A stretch of DNA of 64,000 nt from Candidatus Helarchaeota archaeon. GTDB lineage: Archaea; Asgardarchaeota; Lokiarchaeia; Helarchaeales; RDOG01. The stretch's first letter is position 1. Every line of letters begins with the position of its first letter. A model generated the notes under the pieces. That model searched no databases, was not told the origin of the DNA, and saw nothing but the letters and a program-made list of their open reading frames with translations. The position numbers and the translations under genes are program-made. Where the stretch lies: NCBI GenBank assembly GCA_019058315.1, contig JAHPZH010000001.1, positions 1,191,432 to 1,255,431 of the forward strand. Direction: 5' to 3'. Below are positions 7,604 through 16,821 of the stretch, piece after piece.

Positions 7604-8653
7604 CTAAGATGGGGCATATTTCCTTATTTTATTCGAAAATTTTTTAATTTTATTAATAGAGCTTGGATAATTTACAATCAAAGTTTTTTCAATAATTTCT
7701 AATATATCCTTATTAATTTTTTTACCAAATTTTTTTAAATCAGCATCTGAAACGGTTTCAGTATTTATGATATTTAGCAATTCTACAATTCTTTCAAATA
7801 ATAAATTAATTTCATCAACATATACTGCCCTGGCTTGGAAAGTGTCTAAATCCTTTATTTTTTTCACTAAATTATTAAAATATTTATTATTTTTTATACC
7901 AATTAGGGTATTTTTTTCAAGATCAATAATCACAGAATCTATTACAAAAAGCCCAAGAAGATCTTGAGGGACTCCAACAATATCAACTAGGGTCTCAGCA
8001 AGAGTGTTTGCCCAATAATTTGTTTTTAAAATGCGATTTGGTGTAAACAATTTTAAAGAATCAATTAATAATTTAATCAGAGCTCGATCGCCAGAGATAA
8101 CAATTCGTCTTCCAATAAATATAGAATAAATCACTTTTGCAAAATTTTTCTTTAAAGTATTAAATAAAAAACTAAGGCTTATTTGTCTTGGTTTAATATT
8201 ATATTTTTCTTTAAAGTATGCGATTTTAGACTGATCTATTTCCTCATCCCCCATTCTTTCATTTATTATTTGAATAGTTTTGTCTACATATTTTTCAAAA
8301 GGTTTAAGATACCTATAATTGATTAATTCAGAATTTATATGCTTATCCTTATATATATTCAAATATTGCTCACTTAATTGACTTAGAACAATTTTTAAAG
8401 CATCATCATCGTCATTCTGATCTGCAATAATTATCAGATTAAGGTCATGTTTAATATCAATTGAACGATAGAGGATTTTTGATTTGCCTAATATTATCGC
8501 TTCTACCTCATCACTACTTATATTTTTAGCAATCATAGAAACCGCTGATAAAAATGAACCAAATAAACTTGGTTGCATGGAAATTTCAGTGTCAAAACTC
8601 CTTGAAAATATACAAACAGAACGGTTATTTATTAAAACCATTTTTATAGGCAA
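7604..8653 (-). CDS. Longin/roadblock-like protein
   Basis: This 349-residue soluble protein has an N-terminal ~110 residues resembling the longin/roadblock-like fold common in Asgard archaea. A first strand (VLINNRSVCIFSRSF) is followed by a helix in LFGSFLSAVSMIAKNI, then strands such as KILYRSIDIKHDLNLIIIAD, then a helix. The remaining ~230 residues are helical, Ile- and Lys-rich, and unassigned. Such domains bind or regulate small GTPases in eukaryotes; a similar role here is inferred from family knowledge. The first start is TTG (8653), with an ATG four codons in at 8641. It converges on the RNA array but shows no link to it. Confidence 0.75.
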   Translation of the reverse strand: MPIKMVLINNRSVCIFSRSFDTEISMQPSLFGSFLSAVSMIAKNISSDEVEAIILGKSKILYRSIDIKHDLNLIIIADQNDDDDALKIVLSQLSEQYLNIYKDKHINSELINYRYLKPFEKYVDKTIQIINERMGDEEIDQSKIAYFKEKYNIKPRQISLSFLFNTLKKNFAKVIYSIFIGRRIVISGDRALIKLLIDSLKLFTPNRILKTNYWANTLAETLVDIVGVPQDLLGLFVIDSVIIDLEKNTLIGIKNNKYFNNLVKKIKDLDTFQARAVYVDEINLLFERIVELLNIINTETVSDADLKKFGKKINKDILEIIEKTLIVNYPSSINKIKKFSNKIRKYAPS

Positions 8654-8885
8654 TTATAATTCCTCTAATAAAACAAAGCCTAATTAATGTTTTATTTGTT
8701 CTTTTTCAGTTGGTTAACTTAATTTATACTTTTTAAATTTCAATATTTCTAATCTTTCATTGATTATAAATAATTTGAAAAACAAATTCTTTTTTTTCAA
8801 TTTATCACAAAACAGACAAGAATTTTTTTGAATGGTATCTTGATTGTTTTTCATAAAAAATAAAATTTTTAAAAAGTGAGAAATT

Positions 8886-9410
8886 ATGCCAATAGTATCA
8901 ATTAAGAAAAAAGATAAGGTTATTGAACCCGAGATAGATCCTACTGCATGGATTTCAAAGCATGCAGTAATAGTTGGGAAGGTTTCAATAGGTCCAGGAA
9001 CTGTAGTTTATCAAGGCGCAGTAATAAGAGGGGATTTTGCAGCTGTCAAAATCGGTGCGAATAATGTTATTCAAGATGATGCAGTCATTAATACGGCAGA
9101 TGGTTTTAAAACAAAAATTGGTGATAACAACTTAATTGGTTTTAAAGCTATTGTTCATGGAGCTACAGTTGGTAATAACGCAGTAGTTGGAATTGGTTCG
9201 ACAATTATGATCGGTGCAAAAATTGGAGATGACGCATTAATAGGCGCAGGTGCGTTTATTGGAAACAATAAAGTTGTTCCTCCAGGCAAATTCTGGATTG
9301 GCACTCCTGCAGTAGAGAAAGGTGAAAATAAACAAGGTGCTATGTGGGAGATTGGCCGAAAATCTTGGAGAGAAAATGTAGAAAAGCGTTTCAAAGGAAC
9401 AGAAGCATAA
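8886..9410 (+). CDS. Gamma-carbonic-anhydrase-fold hexapeptide protein lacking zinc ligands
   Basis: This 174-residue left-handed beta-helix protein has repeated hexapeptides (for example IGPGTV, IGANNV, IGDNNL, IGAKIG) and a C-terminal helix, as in gamma-carbonic anhydrase and PaaY/YrdA proteins. In active enzymes three histidines bind the metal. The matching positions here are N69 (in VINT), F86 (in IGFKAI) and H91 (in VHG), so two of three ligands are gone. The family arginine and aspartate (R48, D50) and the Gln-Asp pair in IQDD remain. Carbonic anhydrase activity is therefore unlikely, and a structural or acyl-binding role is more plausible. It stands alone, followed by about 200 bp before korD. 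Confidence 0.88.
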   Translation: MPIVSIKKKDKVIEPEIDPTAWISKHAVIVGKVSIGPGTVVYQGAVIRGDFAAVKIGANNVIQDDAVINTADGFKTKIGDNNLIGFKAIVHGATVGNNAVVGIGSTIMIGAKIGDDALIGAGAFIGNNKVVPPGKFWIGTPAVEKGENKQGAMWEIGRKSWRENVEKRFKGTEA

Positions 9411-9608
9411 AAATATATCTTCTTAATAACTTAAACTTATATTTTTTTACCTTTTTTAAAATCTAAATCCAAAAATCGTTGAAAGAAAATTGATTTAAGG
9501 GATTTTCATAAATAAAATTTCTTCTATATTATAATAGAAAATATTTTCAAAGCGATTTACAAATAAAAATTAAAAAATAAAGTCTACTATTTAAAATTTT
9601 AAATTTCA

Positions 9609-9878
9609 ATGGAGAAGTTAGATTTGCCAGCTTTATACAAAAGTAAAGAAAAAGGAAAGATGCTTTTTTTACAAAGGGATAGATGCAAGGCTTGTAATCT
9701 TTGCATTAATATCTGTGCAGTAAAAGCAATAATACCAGATACAGAACTAAATAGCAGAGCAGGTTACCCACCAGCACCAAACCCTGAATCTAAGGGATGT
9801 ACATACTGTGGAACTTGCGAATTAGTATGTCCTGATTTCGCTATATATATTACTGATTTGAGTTTATTGGAGGAATGA
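9609..9878 (+). CDS. korD: 2-oxoacid:ferredoxin oxidoreductase, delta (ferredoxin) subunit
   Basis: This 89-residue ferredoxin-like subunit has two [4Fe-4S] motifs, CKACNLCINIC and CTYCGTCELVC, separated by the insertion with APNPESKGC typical of KorD/VorD proteins. It passes electrons from the catalytic subunits to soluble ferredoxin. It is the first gene of a four-gene operon in the order D-A-B-C, and korA starts one base after its stop codon. The start could be the ATG at 9609. Alternatively it could be the TTG at 9624, which lies behind a GGAG inside the annotated frame. Confidence 0.93.
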   Translation: MEKLDLPALYKSKEKGKMLFLQRDRCKACNLCINICAVKAIIPDTELNSRAGYPPAPNPESKGCTYCGTCELVCPDFAIYITDLSLLEE

Positions 9879-9879
9879 T

Positions 9880-11055
9880 ATGTCAAAATATAAAGATTAT
9901 GATGGAAAACCTGGAAAAACGGTTTTAATGGGTAATTCGGCCATGGCTGAAGGATGTATTGCAGGAGGGTGTCGATTTTTTGCAGGATATCCAATAACTC
10001 CACAAAACGAAGTGCCAGAATATATGAGTAGAAGATTACCCCAAGTTGGTGGTAGATTTCTTCAGATGGAGGATGAGATTGGAAGCATTGCAGCAGTGGT
10101 AGGAGCTGCAATTACTGGTGTAAAAGCTATGACAAGTACAAGCGGGCCAGGTTTTTCGCTTATGCAAGAGATTTTCTCTTGGGCTGCGTGTATAGAATTA
10201 CCAATTGTAATTGCTGATGTGCAGCGGACAGGTCCCGGAAGTGGCGTTGTTTCATTACCACATCATTCAGATATTATGCAAGCACATTGGGGAGGAAATG
10301 GAGAGTATCAAATAATTGCTTACGCCCCATGTACTTGTCAAGAATTATTCGACTTTGGGATTGAAGCTTTTAATGATTCAGAAACATGGAGAACACCAGT
10401 AGTTATCTTTAGCGATGCTTGGCTGGGACATATTTACGAACGTGTCATAATTCCTGAATCTGATGAATTAAATAAGAAAATTGTCCAGAGAAAAATCTAT
10501 GAAGGTAACCCAGCAACATATAAAGGTGCTTCTTGGAAAGATAGGGACGGAAATATTGTTATTTCAGAACCTCCTATTCTTGGTAATGATTTTTTCCCTG
10601 ACTGGTTACCTTCAGTGACACACACTCCAACATATTTTGCCTCAGAAGATTCAGATGTTTCCTATAAGATGATTGAGGCAATTAATCAAAAAATTCTCGA
10701 TAATGAAGAAAAAATCGTTAAAGTTCAAAAGTTAAATTTAGATGATGCAGATATTGCGATTATATGCTATGGATTACCATTTAGGACTGCAAAAACAGCA
10801 ATGAAACAAGCACGAAAAGAAGGCATTAAAGCAGGAATTTTAAGATTAGTAACACCATGGCCTTTTGCAAAACAAGAAATTAAAAAATTATCAGAAAGTG
10901 TGAAAAAAATAATTGTTTTAGAAATGAATTGGGGCCAAATTCTCACATATGTTGAAGCAGCAGTAGAGGATGGAACATCCGTCCATTTTATCCCTGAAAT
11001 ATCTAAAATACCTGAACCAAAAAAGATTCTTGATAAAATTAGGGAGGTTATGTAA
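9880..11055 (+). CDS. korA: 2-oxoacid:ferredoxin oxidoreductase, alpha subunit
   Basis: This 391-residue subunit carries the pyrimidine-binding half of the TPP site (GYPITPQNEV), followed by the conserved region around MTSTSGPGFSLMQE. The C-terminal transketolase-like domain includes LRLVTPWPFA. The family oxidatively decarboxylates 2-oxoglutarate or branched-chain 2-oxoacids to acyl-CoA with reduction of ferredoxin. The DABC order and subunit sizes fit KorDABC; exact substrate preference cannot be read from sequence. The stop overlaps the start of korB by one base. Confidence 0.92.
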   Translation: MSKYKDYDGKPGKTVLMGNSAMAEGCIAGGCRFFAGYPITPQNEVPEYMSRRLPQVGGRFLQMEDEIGSIAAVVGAAITGVKAMTSTSGPGFSLMQEIFSWAACIELPIVIADVQRTGPGSGVVSLPHHSDIMQAHWGGNGEYQIIAYAPCTCQELFDFGIEAFNDSETWRTPVVIFSDAWLGHIYERVIIPESDELNKKIVQRKIYEGNPATYKGASWKDRDGNIVISEPPILGNDFFPDWLPSVTHTPTYFASEDSDVSYKMIEAINQKILDNEEKIVKVQKLNLDDADIAIICYGLPFRTAKTAMKQARKEGIKAGILRLVTPWPFAKQEIKKLSESVKKIIVLEMNWGQILTYVEAAVEDGTSVHFIPEISKIPEPKKILDKIREVM

Positions 11056-11924
11056 TGTCTATAAGAATTCCTGAAGATGAAAAACCTGACCATCCTTATA
11101 CTCCTACGACGTTTACTGGACGAAAATTCGGTACAGTAGTTTCTTTCTTTTGTTCGGGTTGTGGCTATGGAGCTATTGCGCAGATGCTTTGTAGAATATA
11201 CGAAGATAATAAGCTAGATATGAACAAATATCCCATAGTAAATGGTGTTGGATGTTATACAATGATCCCTTTGATCTTGCCTGGGAAAACATTTATGTGT
11301 CTCCATGGAAGAGGTCCTGCAGTTGCTACGGGCATCAAGATGGCACATCCTGAAATGAAACCGATTTCAATTCAAGGTGATGGAGATGCACTTTCAATAG
11401 GAACTAATCATTTCATTCACGCTGCCAGAAGAAATGTCGATATGGTCCTTTTATTATTACACAATAAAGTCTATGGTATGACAGGAGGGCAATTAGCACC
11501 AACTATGCCTGAAGAATGGAAGGCATCAACTGCACCCTATGGATTCAAAGAATATACAATAGATGCAGTGAAATTAGCTTTGACTGCGGGTGCAACATAT
11601 GTAGCAAGATGGACTACAGCTCATCCCAGACAATTTATGAAGTCAATGACAAAAGCTTTAATTGAGCATAAAGGATTCGCATTAGTTGAAATAGTGAGTC
11701 AATGTCCTACATATTTCGGAAGGAGAAATGATATGGGAGATCCAGTAGAGTTATTCAATTGGATCAAAGATAATTCCATTAATATCAATAAGGCTAAAAC
11801 GATGAGTGAAAAAGAGTTGTTAGATAAAATTATAATTGGAGAATTTCATGAAGAAAGAAAACCTACTCTGTCAGAAAGATATATGGAAATAATAGATTCA
11901 CTAGATAAGGAGAAGAAAAAATGA
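11055..11924 (+). CDS. korB: 2-oxoacid:ferredoxin oxidoreductase, beta (TPP-binding) subunit
   Basis: This 289-residue subunit binds thiamine diphosphate. The GDGD motif at 108-111 and the downstream HNKVYGMTGGQ, which matches the usual NN-x-YGMTGGQ, form the diphosphate/Mg site. CSGCGYG near the N-terminus supplies cysteines that normally hold a [4Fe-4S] cluster. It overlaps korA by one base and korC by four, so translation is probably coupled. Confidence 0.93.
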   Translation: MSIRIPEDEKPDHPYTPTTFTGRKFGTVVSFFCSGCGYGAIAQMLCRIYEDNKLDMNKYPIVNGVGCYTMIPLILPGKTFMCLHGRGPAVATGIKMAHPEMKPISIQGDGDALSIGTNHFIHAARRNVDMVLLLLHNKVYGMTGGQLAPTMPEEWKASTAPYGFKEYTIDAVKLALTAGATYVARWTTAHPRQFMKSMTKALIEHKGFALVEIVSQCPTYFGRRNDMGDPVELFNWIKDNSININKAKTMSEKELLDKIIIGEFHEERKPTLSERYMEIIDSLDKEKKK

Positions 11925-12481
11925 CTCGAACGGAAATTAAAATTTCAGGTTACGGTGGACAAGGTGTTATTACTTTAGCTAAATTAATTACTGCTGCAGT
12001 TATTATGCACTCTGATAACTTGGAAGCCACTCAAACGGAAAGCTACGGAGCTGCTGCGAGAGGTGGAGCTTGCTGGGCAGAAGTCGTTATAGATGAGGAA
12101 GAAATTGATTATCCTAGGGCAGTTCCTGGAAATGTTGACATTGGAATATTTTTCACTGATGAGGCAGTAGGTTCGTTCCTGAAGAGTGTTAAAAAGAAAG
12201 GAGGAACAATAATCTATGATCCGCTTACTATTAAAAAGGTTAGAGCTAAAAAAGCTCAAAGTTTATATGCTGTTCCTGCATTAGAAACAGCTAGAAAAGA
12301 ATTTTCTCCCGTTGTTGCTAATGTAATCATGTTCGGAGCCGTATTAGGTCTCACTAATATATTAAGCAAAGAAATTGGAAAGAAAGCAGTAGAGGGTTTT
12401 GTACCCAAAAAAGCAGTCGATCTTAACCTTAAAGCTTTTGAAAAAGGATACCAAATGGGTCAAGAAATTAAAATTCAATAA
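11921..12481 (+). CDS. korC: 2-oxoacid:ferredoxin oxidoreductase, gamma subunit
   Basis: This 186-residue subunit has the signature GYGGQGVITLAKL near the N-terminus and YGAAARGG further on, both characteristic of the gamma domain of 2-oxoacid:ferredoxin oxidoreductases. It closes the korDABC set. The stop is followed by a short AT-rich gap and then the convergent small-GTPase gene. Confidence 0.93.
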   Translation: MTRTEIKISGYGGQGVITLAKLITAAVIMHSDNLEATQTESYGAAARGGACWAEVVIDEEEIDYPRAVPGNVDIGIFFTDEAVGSFLKSVKKKGGTIIYDPLTIKKVRAKKAQSLYAVPALETARKEFSPVVANVIMFGAVLGLTNILSKEIGKKAVEGFVPKKAVDLNLKAFEKGYQMGQEIKIQ

Positions 12482-12506
12482 ATTTTTTTATTTTAAGATT
12501 TTATAT

Positions 12507-13388
12507 TCACATTTTCTTTAAAATTGAAGAACATTTTGAGCAAGAATATACTCCATCTGTTTTAACTTGATAATAAATTGCACAATTTTCGCAATATAGA
12601 ATTATATCTTTTTTTTCTACAGCTGTATCCTTATTTAATAATTGAGTTATATATGCAATTTGGGTTTCTGCCCAACGAACTCCATCTTCATATTCAGCAG
12701 TTTTTGCCCAATGTAAAGCGTTTTCAAGAGAGAAGAGTGCTTCCAAATTATTTCCAGATTGAAAATTTGCACTAGCTCGATTTGCAAATTTATTATAATT
12801 TTCATATGCCCCATCATAAAGTACTTTAGGTTGTATCTCAGCCTCTTCGGTCTGTGTTAATTTATCAATAAATTCTGGGTCGAGAACCATTTGAACAAGA
12901 GTCCTAAATACCAGATCTATAAATTTTCCAGATTTTGCACTAGTATCAAAATATATGGTTTCATGTTTTTTGGCAATATTTGTGCCCTCCTCAGAAGTAA
13001 CTACATGGTTTGGTAAATCAAATTTATTACCGACAATTACTATTGGAATCTTTCCTCGGTTATCAAATACTTCTTTAATCCATTTATCAATATTATTAAA
13101 ACTTGTTCGATTAGTTTTATCGAATACTACAAGTCCACATGATGCACCCGTATAATACATGGGTCGGATATAACTAAATTGCTCTTGACCGCCAGTATCC
13201 CAAACTTGAAATTTAACACGTTGACCATAGACATCCATCATTTTTACGCTAAAATCAACCCCAATTGTAACTTTATAATCATCTCTAAATTTTCCTTCTG
13301 CGAAACGAACACTAATAGCAGTCTTACCTACAGTTGCATCCCCAACTATAATACATTTTAATAGATAATCGTACCGATCCTTGCTCAG
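12507..13388 (-). CDS. Ras-like small GTPase with C-terminal zinc ribbon, probable CTG start
   Basis: All five G motifs are visible: G1 GDATVGKT (16-23), the switch I region KVTIGVDF, G3 WDTGGQE (63-69, with Q68 at the Ras Gln61 position), G4 NKFD (121-124) and G5 TSAKS. A short helical region follows, then a zinc ribbon (CENC...CSKC) at the C-terminus, which ordinary Ras/Rab proteins lack. The first ATG (13241) falls after the P-loop and would destroy it. In the open frame upstream, which begins after a TAG, there is no ATG, GTG or TTG. I chose the CTG at 13386-13388 because GGGGTAGG lies six bases before it and it gives a normal Ras N-terminus (SKDRYDYLLK). Small GTPases with added domains are typical of Asgard genomes. 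Confidence 0.85.
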   Translation of the reverse strand: MSKDRYDYLLKCIIVGDATVGKTAISVRFAEGKFRDDYKVTIGVDFSVKMMDVYGQRVKFQVWDTGGQEQFSYIRPMYYTGASCGLVVFDKTNRTSFNNIDKWIKEVFDNRGKIPIVIVGNKFDLPNHVVTSEEGTNIAKKHETIYFDTSAKSGKFIDLVFRTLVQMVLDPEFIDKLTQTEEAEIQPKVLYDGAYENYNKFANRASANFQSGNNLEALFSLENALHWAKTAEYEDGVRWAETQIAYITQLLNKDTAVEKKDIILYCENCAIYYQVKTDGVYSCSKCSSILKKM

Positions 13389-13571
13389 TTTTTTCCTACC
13401 CCAAATTATATTTCGTTTTTTCTTTTTAATATTTTTAGTAAAATATTTCTATTTAAATTAGATTTAATATTAATGATTAATATTGAAATAAAACAGTCTA
13501 ATTGCTGTTAAATAATCATTAACCGATAATAAAGAATCTTTCGAGATATAAAAGGAGAATAAGAAAGAAAC

Positions 13572-13856
13572 TTATTCTTTTGCATAATATATGGTCCCTT
13601 TATCAGCAAAAACATAGTCTTTTTTACGCTTCGTTACTACTTTGACTCCAAGTAACTCAGCAACTCTTAATAACTCAGTAGGTGACTTAAACCTAATCCA
13701 CATTTTCGCTCTTGGAATACTGACAGTGTGAGTTTGGACAATAGTATTACCTTTAGAATCAGTTGTTGTAGTTTGATATCTAACAGGGACACCTTTATGC
13801 ATAAAATCGTTTTTACTTTGACCCATCATATCTTTAGCTTCTATAATTTCTACCAA
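13572..13856 (-). CDS. Small tandem paralogue 3, unknown function
   Basis: This 94-residue soluble protein is the last of three tandem paralogues. It shares the N-terminus MVEIIEAKDMMGQSKNDF, a central MWIRF strand, a helix (LLRVAELLGVKVV) and a C-terminal KKDYVFADKGTIYYAKE with the other two. It differs by an insertion of about 25 residues, rich in Thr, between the first and second blocks. I do not recognise the family. The compact alpha/beta pattern could be a small ligand- or partner-binding domain. It lies about 20 bases after the preceding copy, so they form an operon. Confidence 0.75.
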   Translation of the reverse strand: MVEIIEAKDMMGQSKNDFMHKGVPVRYQTTTTDSKGNTIVQTHTVSIPRAKMWIRFKSPTELLRVAELLGVKVVTKRKKDYVFADKGTIYYAKE

Positions 13857-13875
13857 CTTTATAACTCCTTCATTT

Positions 13876-14112
13876 TTAATATTCTTGGCAATAATAAATC
13901 GTCCCTTGGTCCGCGAACACGTAATCGTTGCCCCTTTTATTTATTACCTTTATCCCTAACATTTCCGCGGTCCTTTTTAAATCACTTAACGAGTCGAATT
14001 CAATCCACATCATTGCACGAGGTAAACTATCAATTCCAACCTGAATTCCTTTATGTAAAAAATCATTTTTAGATTGACCCATCATATCTTTCGCTTCAAT
14101 TATTTCTACCAT
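13876..14112 (-). CDS. Small tandem paralogue 2, unknown function
   Basis: This 78-residue middle member of the tandem trio has the shared N-terminal block (MVEIIEAKDMMGQSKNDF), the MWIEF strand, the LKRTAEMLGIKV helix-strand and a C-terminal DYVFADQGTIYY. I start at the ATG at 14112, which has GGTG six bases upstream, rather than at the GTG three codons earlier that would sit in that Shine-Dalgarno. Function is unknown. Confidence 0.75.
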   Translation of the reverse strand: MVEIIEAKDMMGQSKNDFLHKGIQVGIDSLPRAMMWIEFDSLSDLKRTAEMLGIKVINKRGNDYVFADQGTIYYCQEY

Positions 14113-14130
14113 TCTTAACACCTAACTTGC

Positions 14131-14337
14131 CTATTCTTTCGCGTAAAAGATCGTACCAGCCAATGCAAACACATAGTCGTTTTTTCTTTTAATAATGAAC
14201 TTAATTCCATATGCCTCGGCAGCACGTTTAAGTTCTGCGACATCCTCATATTCTATCCACATATTAGCTAGAGTTTTATTTCGAAAGTCATTTTTAGAAT
14301 GACCAACCATGTCCTTTACTTCAATTATTTCTACCAT
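14131..14337 (-). CDS. Small tandem paralogue 1, unknown function
   Basis: This 68-residue protein is the first and shortest copy of the trio on the minus strand. It has the block MVEIIEVKDMVGHSKNDF, then directly the ANMWIEYEDVAELKRAAE region and the C-terminal KNDYVFALAGTIFYAKE, without the insertion seen in copy 3. Its ATG follows a TAGGG. The three copies share a core of about 65 residues but are well diverged, so the duplication is not recent. Confidence 0.75.
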   Translation of the reverse strand: MVEIIEVKDMVGHSKNDFRNKTLANMWIEYEDVAELKRAAEAYGIKFIIKRKNDYVFALAGTIFYAKE

Positions 14338-14562
14338 TTTTCCCTAACTCATTTATTTTTTTTAATTAAGTCTATTAATATTTCAAATTTGTTCTTTATG
14401 GAAAATTAATTTGTATTTAATAATATGCTTTAAAAAAAATTTAATATTTTGGATTATTAAAAATAGATCAATAAAATCAGTTATATTATTAAAAATTAAG
14501 TAAGAAATATTATTATTAATAAATTACAAAATTTTTTAAAAATGGAATAATAGTGAGAACAA

Positions 14563-15078
14563 ATGCCTGATTTTCAAGCAGAAGTAGAGATAATGGAGTT
14601 AGATGGGTTCGGTTATAAGATGAAAGAGTTTCTTGGCGTATTTAAAGGGGAATTAATAGATTATCGAATTAGAATTGAAAGGTCAAAGGATGTAAAAACT
14701 AAGGATCCAATGACAAAAGCAAAAGTTATTGTTGGAAATAAATTTAAAATTGAAAAAGATAAGATGAAACTAATTGTACAAGCTACAAAAGATAAAGATT
14801 ACTTAAAAGTAATTATTGCTCCTGAAAAACCAGATAAATTTGTATCAGATGAATTTTATGATATAGTTACCTCATGTCTTGCGAAAGCCAGAGAGGTTAT
14901 GATGAAGAGAGATGAACGAGAGGAATTTGAAGATTTTATATTGACTAAATTATCACAGATAGCAGATGGAACAGAAAAACAAACAGCTTTAACATGTATT
15001 AAATGTAAAGCACCTTTACCACCAACAAGAGTAGGAAATGTTGTTTGTCCTTATTGTAGTACAACAAATGTAATTTAA
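14563..15078 (+). CDS. Zinc-ribbon protein of unknown function
   Basis: This 171-residue protein has an N-terminal ~110 residues forming an alternating strand/helix domain I do not recognise. It ends in a classical zinc ribbon, CIKC...CPYC, over the last ~30 residues. There is no signal or membrane segment. It converges with the next gene, the two stops overlapping by four bases. Confidence 0.8.
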   Translation: MPDFQAEVEIMELDGFGYKMKEFLGVFKGELIDYRIRIERSKDVKTKDPMTKAKVIVGNKFKIEKDKMKLIVQATKDKDYLKVIIAPEKPDKFVSDEFYDIVTSCLAKAREVMMKRDEREEFEDFILTKLSQIADGTEKQTALTCIKCKAPLPPTRVGNVVCPYCSTTNVI

Positions 15079-16715
15079 CTATTTAAAAAGATAAGATTAA
15101 AATAATTAATTAACACTTCTTTTCTTTCAAACTCATTAGTTATCTCTTTAAGTTGTTTAAAAAACAAATCATTATAATAGTCTGATTGTTCTTTTTGTTC
15201 TTTTAATTTATTTTGATTCAACAATTCTAATAATAATAAACATTTCTCTACTTCAGAATGAGCCTTTTCAACTATTTGAAGGGGATTTTCAATTATCTTT
15301 GTATAATTAAATCTAAAAGCTTGTTTTATTAAGAATTTTAAATACAAAAAATATTGTTCTGTAAAAATTTTATTATTTGAAACATAGGGTTTACTTATTA
15401 GTGCCATGATTTTTTCAATGTCTTTGAGTTTTTCATGTAAATTCATATTTTCAATTTGTATTGTTAAATTTGATAATATTTTTGTTTTTTGACAATTATC
15501 GTCAAGTTCATTTAATTTCGATATATAAAATGAGATCAAATCTTCGTCTATCATTTCATTTATGTCAGATAATAAGTCAATTAGTTGTTGATTGATTTTC
15601 AAAAATAAATCTTGATTTGATATTAAATTCATTTGTAAAATAATTTCTTTAAATAATTCCTTACCAGCTTTGAACCTCTTCAAATTATAAAAGGACTTAA
15701 GAAGCTCAAGTTTAATTATTAATGAACTAAAGTTGTCTTGATATTTTGTGATCATTTCATAAATTTTTTCATGATATTGAATTTTTTTCGATTTGTTATC
15801 TAAATTTTGAATGATTTTAATGAATGTTTTAAATAAAGATGCTCTAGAAAAATCTCCAGGAGTTTTCTGGATAAGTAAAATTAAGAAATCCAATAATTCT
15901 TCAATTTCATCAAATCTGCTTTTTGTATATAAAAAATCAGAATAATTCACAAAAGTTTCAGCCCTAAACACATCATCTTCTACTATTTTTGATAACTCAT
16001 TAACTCTAAGTGCAATTTCCTTGTTATTTGTTTTGATTGCTAAAAGATAATAATTATTTATTATCTCTTTGAGAGTTTCGTCACGTAAAATCTGAAACTT
16101 AATTAATTGTGCCCTCTGAATTGCAAACTTAATCAAATTTTCATCAAGAAGATGTACAGCAATTTCAGATGAATAGATTACAAATTTTTTGTTTATAGAA
16201 TCTATTGAAGTATATTCAGTTAGAATCTCGGGCGACAAATAAATATTTTTTGGTTTAAAAAGCCAATTAAGCATAATTATTGTATTTATTTTAAAAATAT
16301 TTTCTATCTCTGCTTCAATTTTCTTGATCTCTTCTAATAAATAGTTCTTATTAGCATAAAATGATAAAAATTTTAATTTTTCTAACCAAGATTGTATTTT
16401 GTAATAAGGAACCTCAATTTTTGGAATCAGTTTATTCATAATACTTTCAATACTTTTAAAATCATCACATTTTAAGGATTTAAAAAGTGTATTTATAGAT
16501 TCATTTATTATTTTGGACCGTGCAAGAATATTTGGTTCCAAATCTATTGTTGAAATAAATTTTTTAATGTATTTTTCAGCATATTTAAAATTTTTCCTAG
16601 AAATGAAATATTTAAGAATATAAATTAGTATTTCTGATTTGTTTGAAGTATATTTTAAATTTCCTAATTCTTTTTCCACTTTTTCAATAGAATTGGTCAA
16701 ATATATTAATTCCAA
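15075..16715 (-). CDS. TPR-like alpha-solenoid protein
   Basis: This 546-residue protein is almost entirely helical and rich in Lys, Ile, Asn and Leu. Helical hairpins recur with TPR-like spacing, for example around ISRKNFKYAEKYIKKF and LYTKSRFDEIEELLDFL. No catalytic motif, signal peptide or membrane segment is visible. Such solenoids usually bind other proteins; the partner is unknown. Its strong AT bias matches the surrounding genome. Confidence 0.8.
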   Translation of the reverse strand: MELIYLTNSIEKVEKELGNLKYTSNKSEILIYILKYFISRKNFKYAEKYIKKFISTIDLEPNILARSKIINESINTLFKSLKCDDFKSIESIMNKLIPKIEVPYYKIQSWLEKLKFLSFYANKNYLLEEIKKIEAEIENIFKINTIIMLNWLFKPKNIYLSPEILTEYTSIDSINKKFVIYSSEIAVHLLDENLIKFAIQRAQLIKFQILRDETLKEIINNYYLLAIKTNNKEIALRVNELSKIVEDDVFRAETFVNYSDFLYTKSRFDEIEELLDFLILLIQKTPGDFSRASLFKTFIKIIQNLDNKSKKIQYHEKIYEMITKYQDNFSSLIIKLELLKSFYNLKRFKAGKELFKEIILQMNLISNQDLFLKINQQLIDLLSDINEMIDEDLISFYISKLNELDDNCQKTKILSNLTIQIENMNLHEKLKDIEKIMALISKPYVSNNKIFTEQYFLYLKFLIKQAFRFNYTKIIENPLQIVEKAHSEVEKCLLLLELLNQNKLKEQKEQSDYYNDLFFKQLKEITNEFERKEVLINYFNLIFLNS

Positions 16716-16821
16716 TAATTGTTTTTAACGAAAAATTAAATAGATTTTCTCTTTATTTTTATATTTTCTTATTTATAAAAATTTAAAAATCATTTAAATT
16801 TAAAAGATTTAGTGAAAAAAA

